Assembly: GCA_021785115.1 (NCBI GenBank)
Contig: JAJYGO010000310.1
Coordinates: forward strand, 1-5,362
Reading direction: 5' to 3'
DNA from: Chloroflexota bacterium
GTDB taxonomy: Bacteria; Chloroflexota; Limnocylindria; Limnocylindrales; CSP1-4
Length of the DNA stretch: 5,362 nucleotides
Each line of letters opens with the position of its first letter. The stretch's first letter is position 1. Under the pieces are notes generated by a model. That model saw nothing but the letters and a program-made list of their open reading frames with translations, had not been told where the DNA came from and searched no databases. Below, piece by piece: positions 5,314-5,362 of this stretch. The position numbers and the translations under genes are program-made.

Positions 5314-5362
5314 CTACATGGCGGGACCGGTGGATTCCCCGACGACGAGCTGCACCCCCAAG
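5314..5362 (-). CDS. Partial gene end, LacI-family-like C-terminus
   Basis: The last 15 codons of a minus-strand frame that runs off the window, ending in TAG at 5316-5314. The residues LGVQLVVGESTGPAM resemble the end of LacI/GalR transcriptional regulators, where a strand such as (T)xLVVRxSTxPP closes the protein. The usual Arg is Gly here. With so little sequence the assignment is tentative. The gene converges on the M41 fragment, with the hairpin at 5233-5263 between them. A plus-strand ATG at 5318 gives a competing open frame but has no good ribosome binding site. Confidence 0.4.
   Translation of the reverse strand, partial: LGVQLVVGESTGPAM

Overview
The window is high-GC DNA (GC-rich third positions, GTG starts, Shine-Dalgarno motifs of the GAGG/GGAGG type). 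This would suit a soil or freshwater Chloroflexota or Actinobacteriota lineage; I infer this from composition and protein style, and no marker gene fixes the taxon. It looks like an accessory, decaying region: two secreted-protein genes are intact, and around them lie a frameshifted lipoprotein gene, an insertion sequence and a truncated peptidase gene.

Layout. (1) 44-72 is a solitary 29-nt sequence with the architecture of a type I-E CRISPR repeat; no second copy is visible. (2) 213-930, minus: a lipoprotein gene broken by an exact 10-bp tandem duplication and lacking a start codon. (3) 1123-1152: an exact 15-bp tandem duplication. (4) 1183-2555, minus: a two-gene operon with a 4-bp GTGA overlap. 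It encodes a signal-peptide-bearing secreted protein (tentatively like the G1/eqolisin or concanavalin-like fold), then a lipoprotein. A 7+7 dyad lies just upstream. (5) About 2627-3246: no convincing gene, but a perfect 16-bp palindrome matching the GntR-family operator consensus. (6) About 3247-4733: an IS110-family element of the IS1111 type, about 1.49 kb. It has a 341-aa DEDD transposase on the minus strand, subterminal inverted repeats matching at 13 of 15 positions, a short 5' noncoding end and a long 3' noncoding end rich in hairpins, the expected place for a bridge (seek) RNA. (7) 4731-5216, plus: the C-terminal piece of an FtsH-like M41 peptidase gene, cut off at the IS boundary. A strong hairpin terminator follows at 5233-5263. 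(8) 5314-5362, minus: the last 15 codons of a gene whose ending resembles LacI-family regulators.

How the parts relate. The IS lies head-on against the remaining M41 piece, and the N-terminal AAA and HEXXH parts are not recognisable on the other side of the IS, so insertion was probably accompanied or followed by deletion. The most testable new material is the IS1111-type 3' noncoding RNA with its core-like CCCAGAT heptamers, the orphan I-E repeat, and the unassigned secreted protein/lipoprotein pair.
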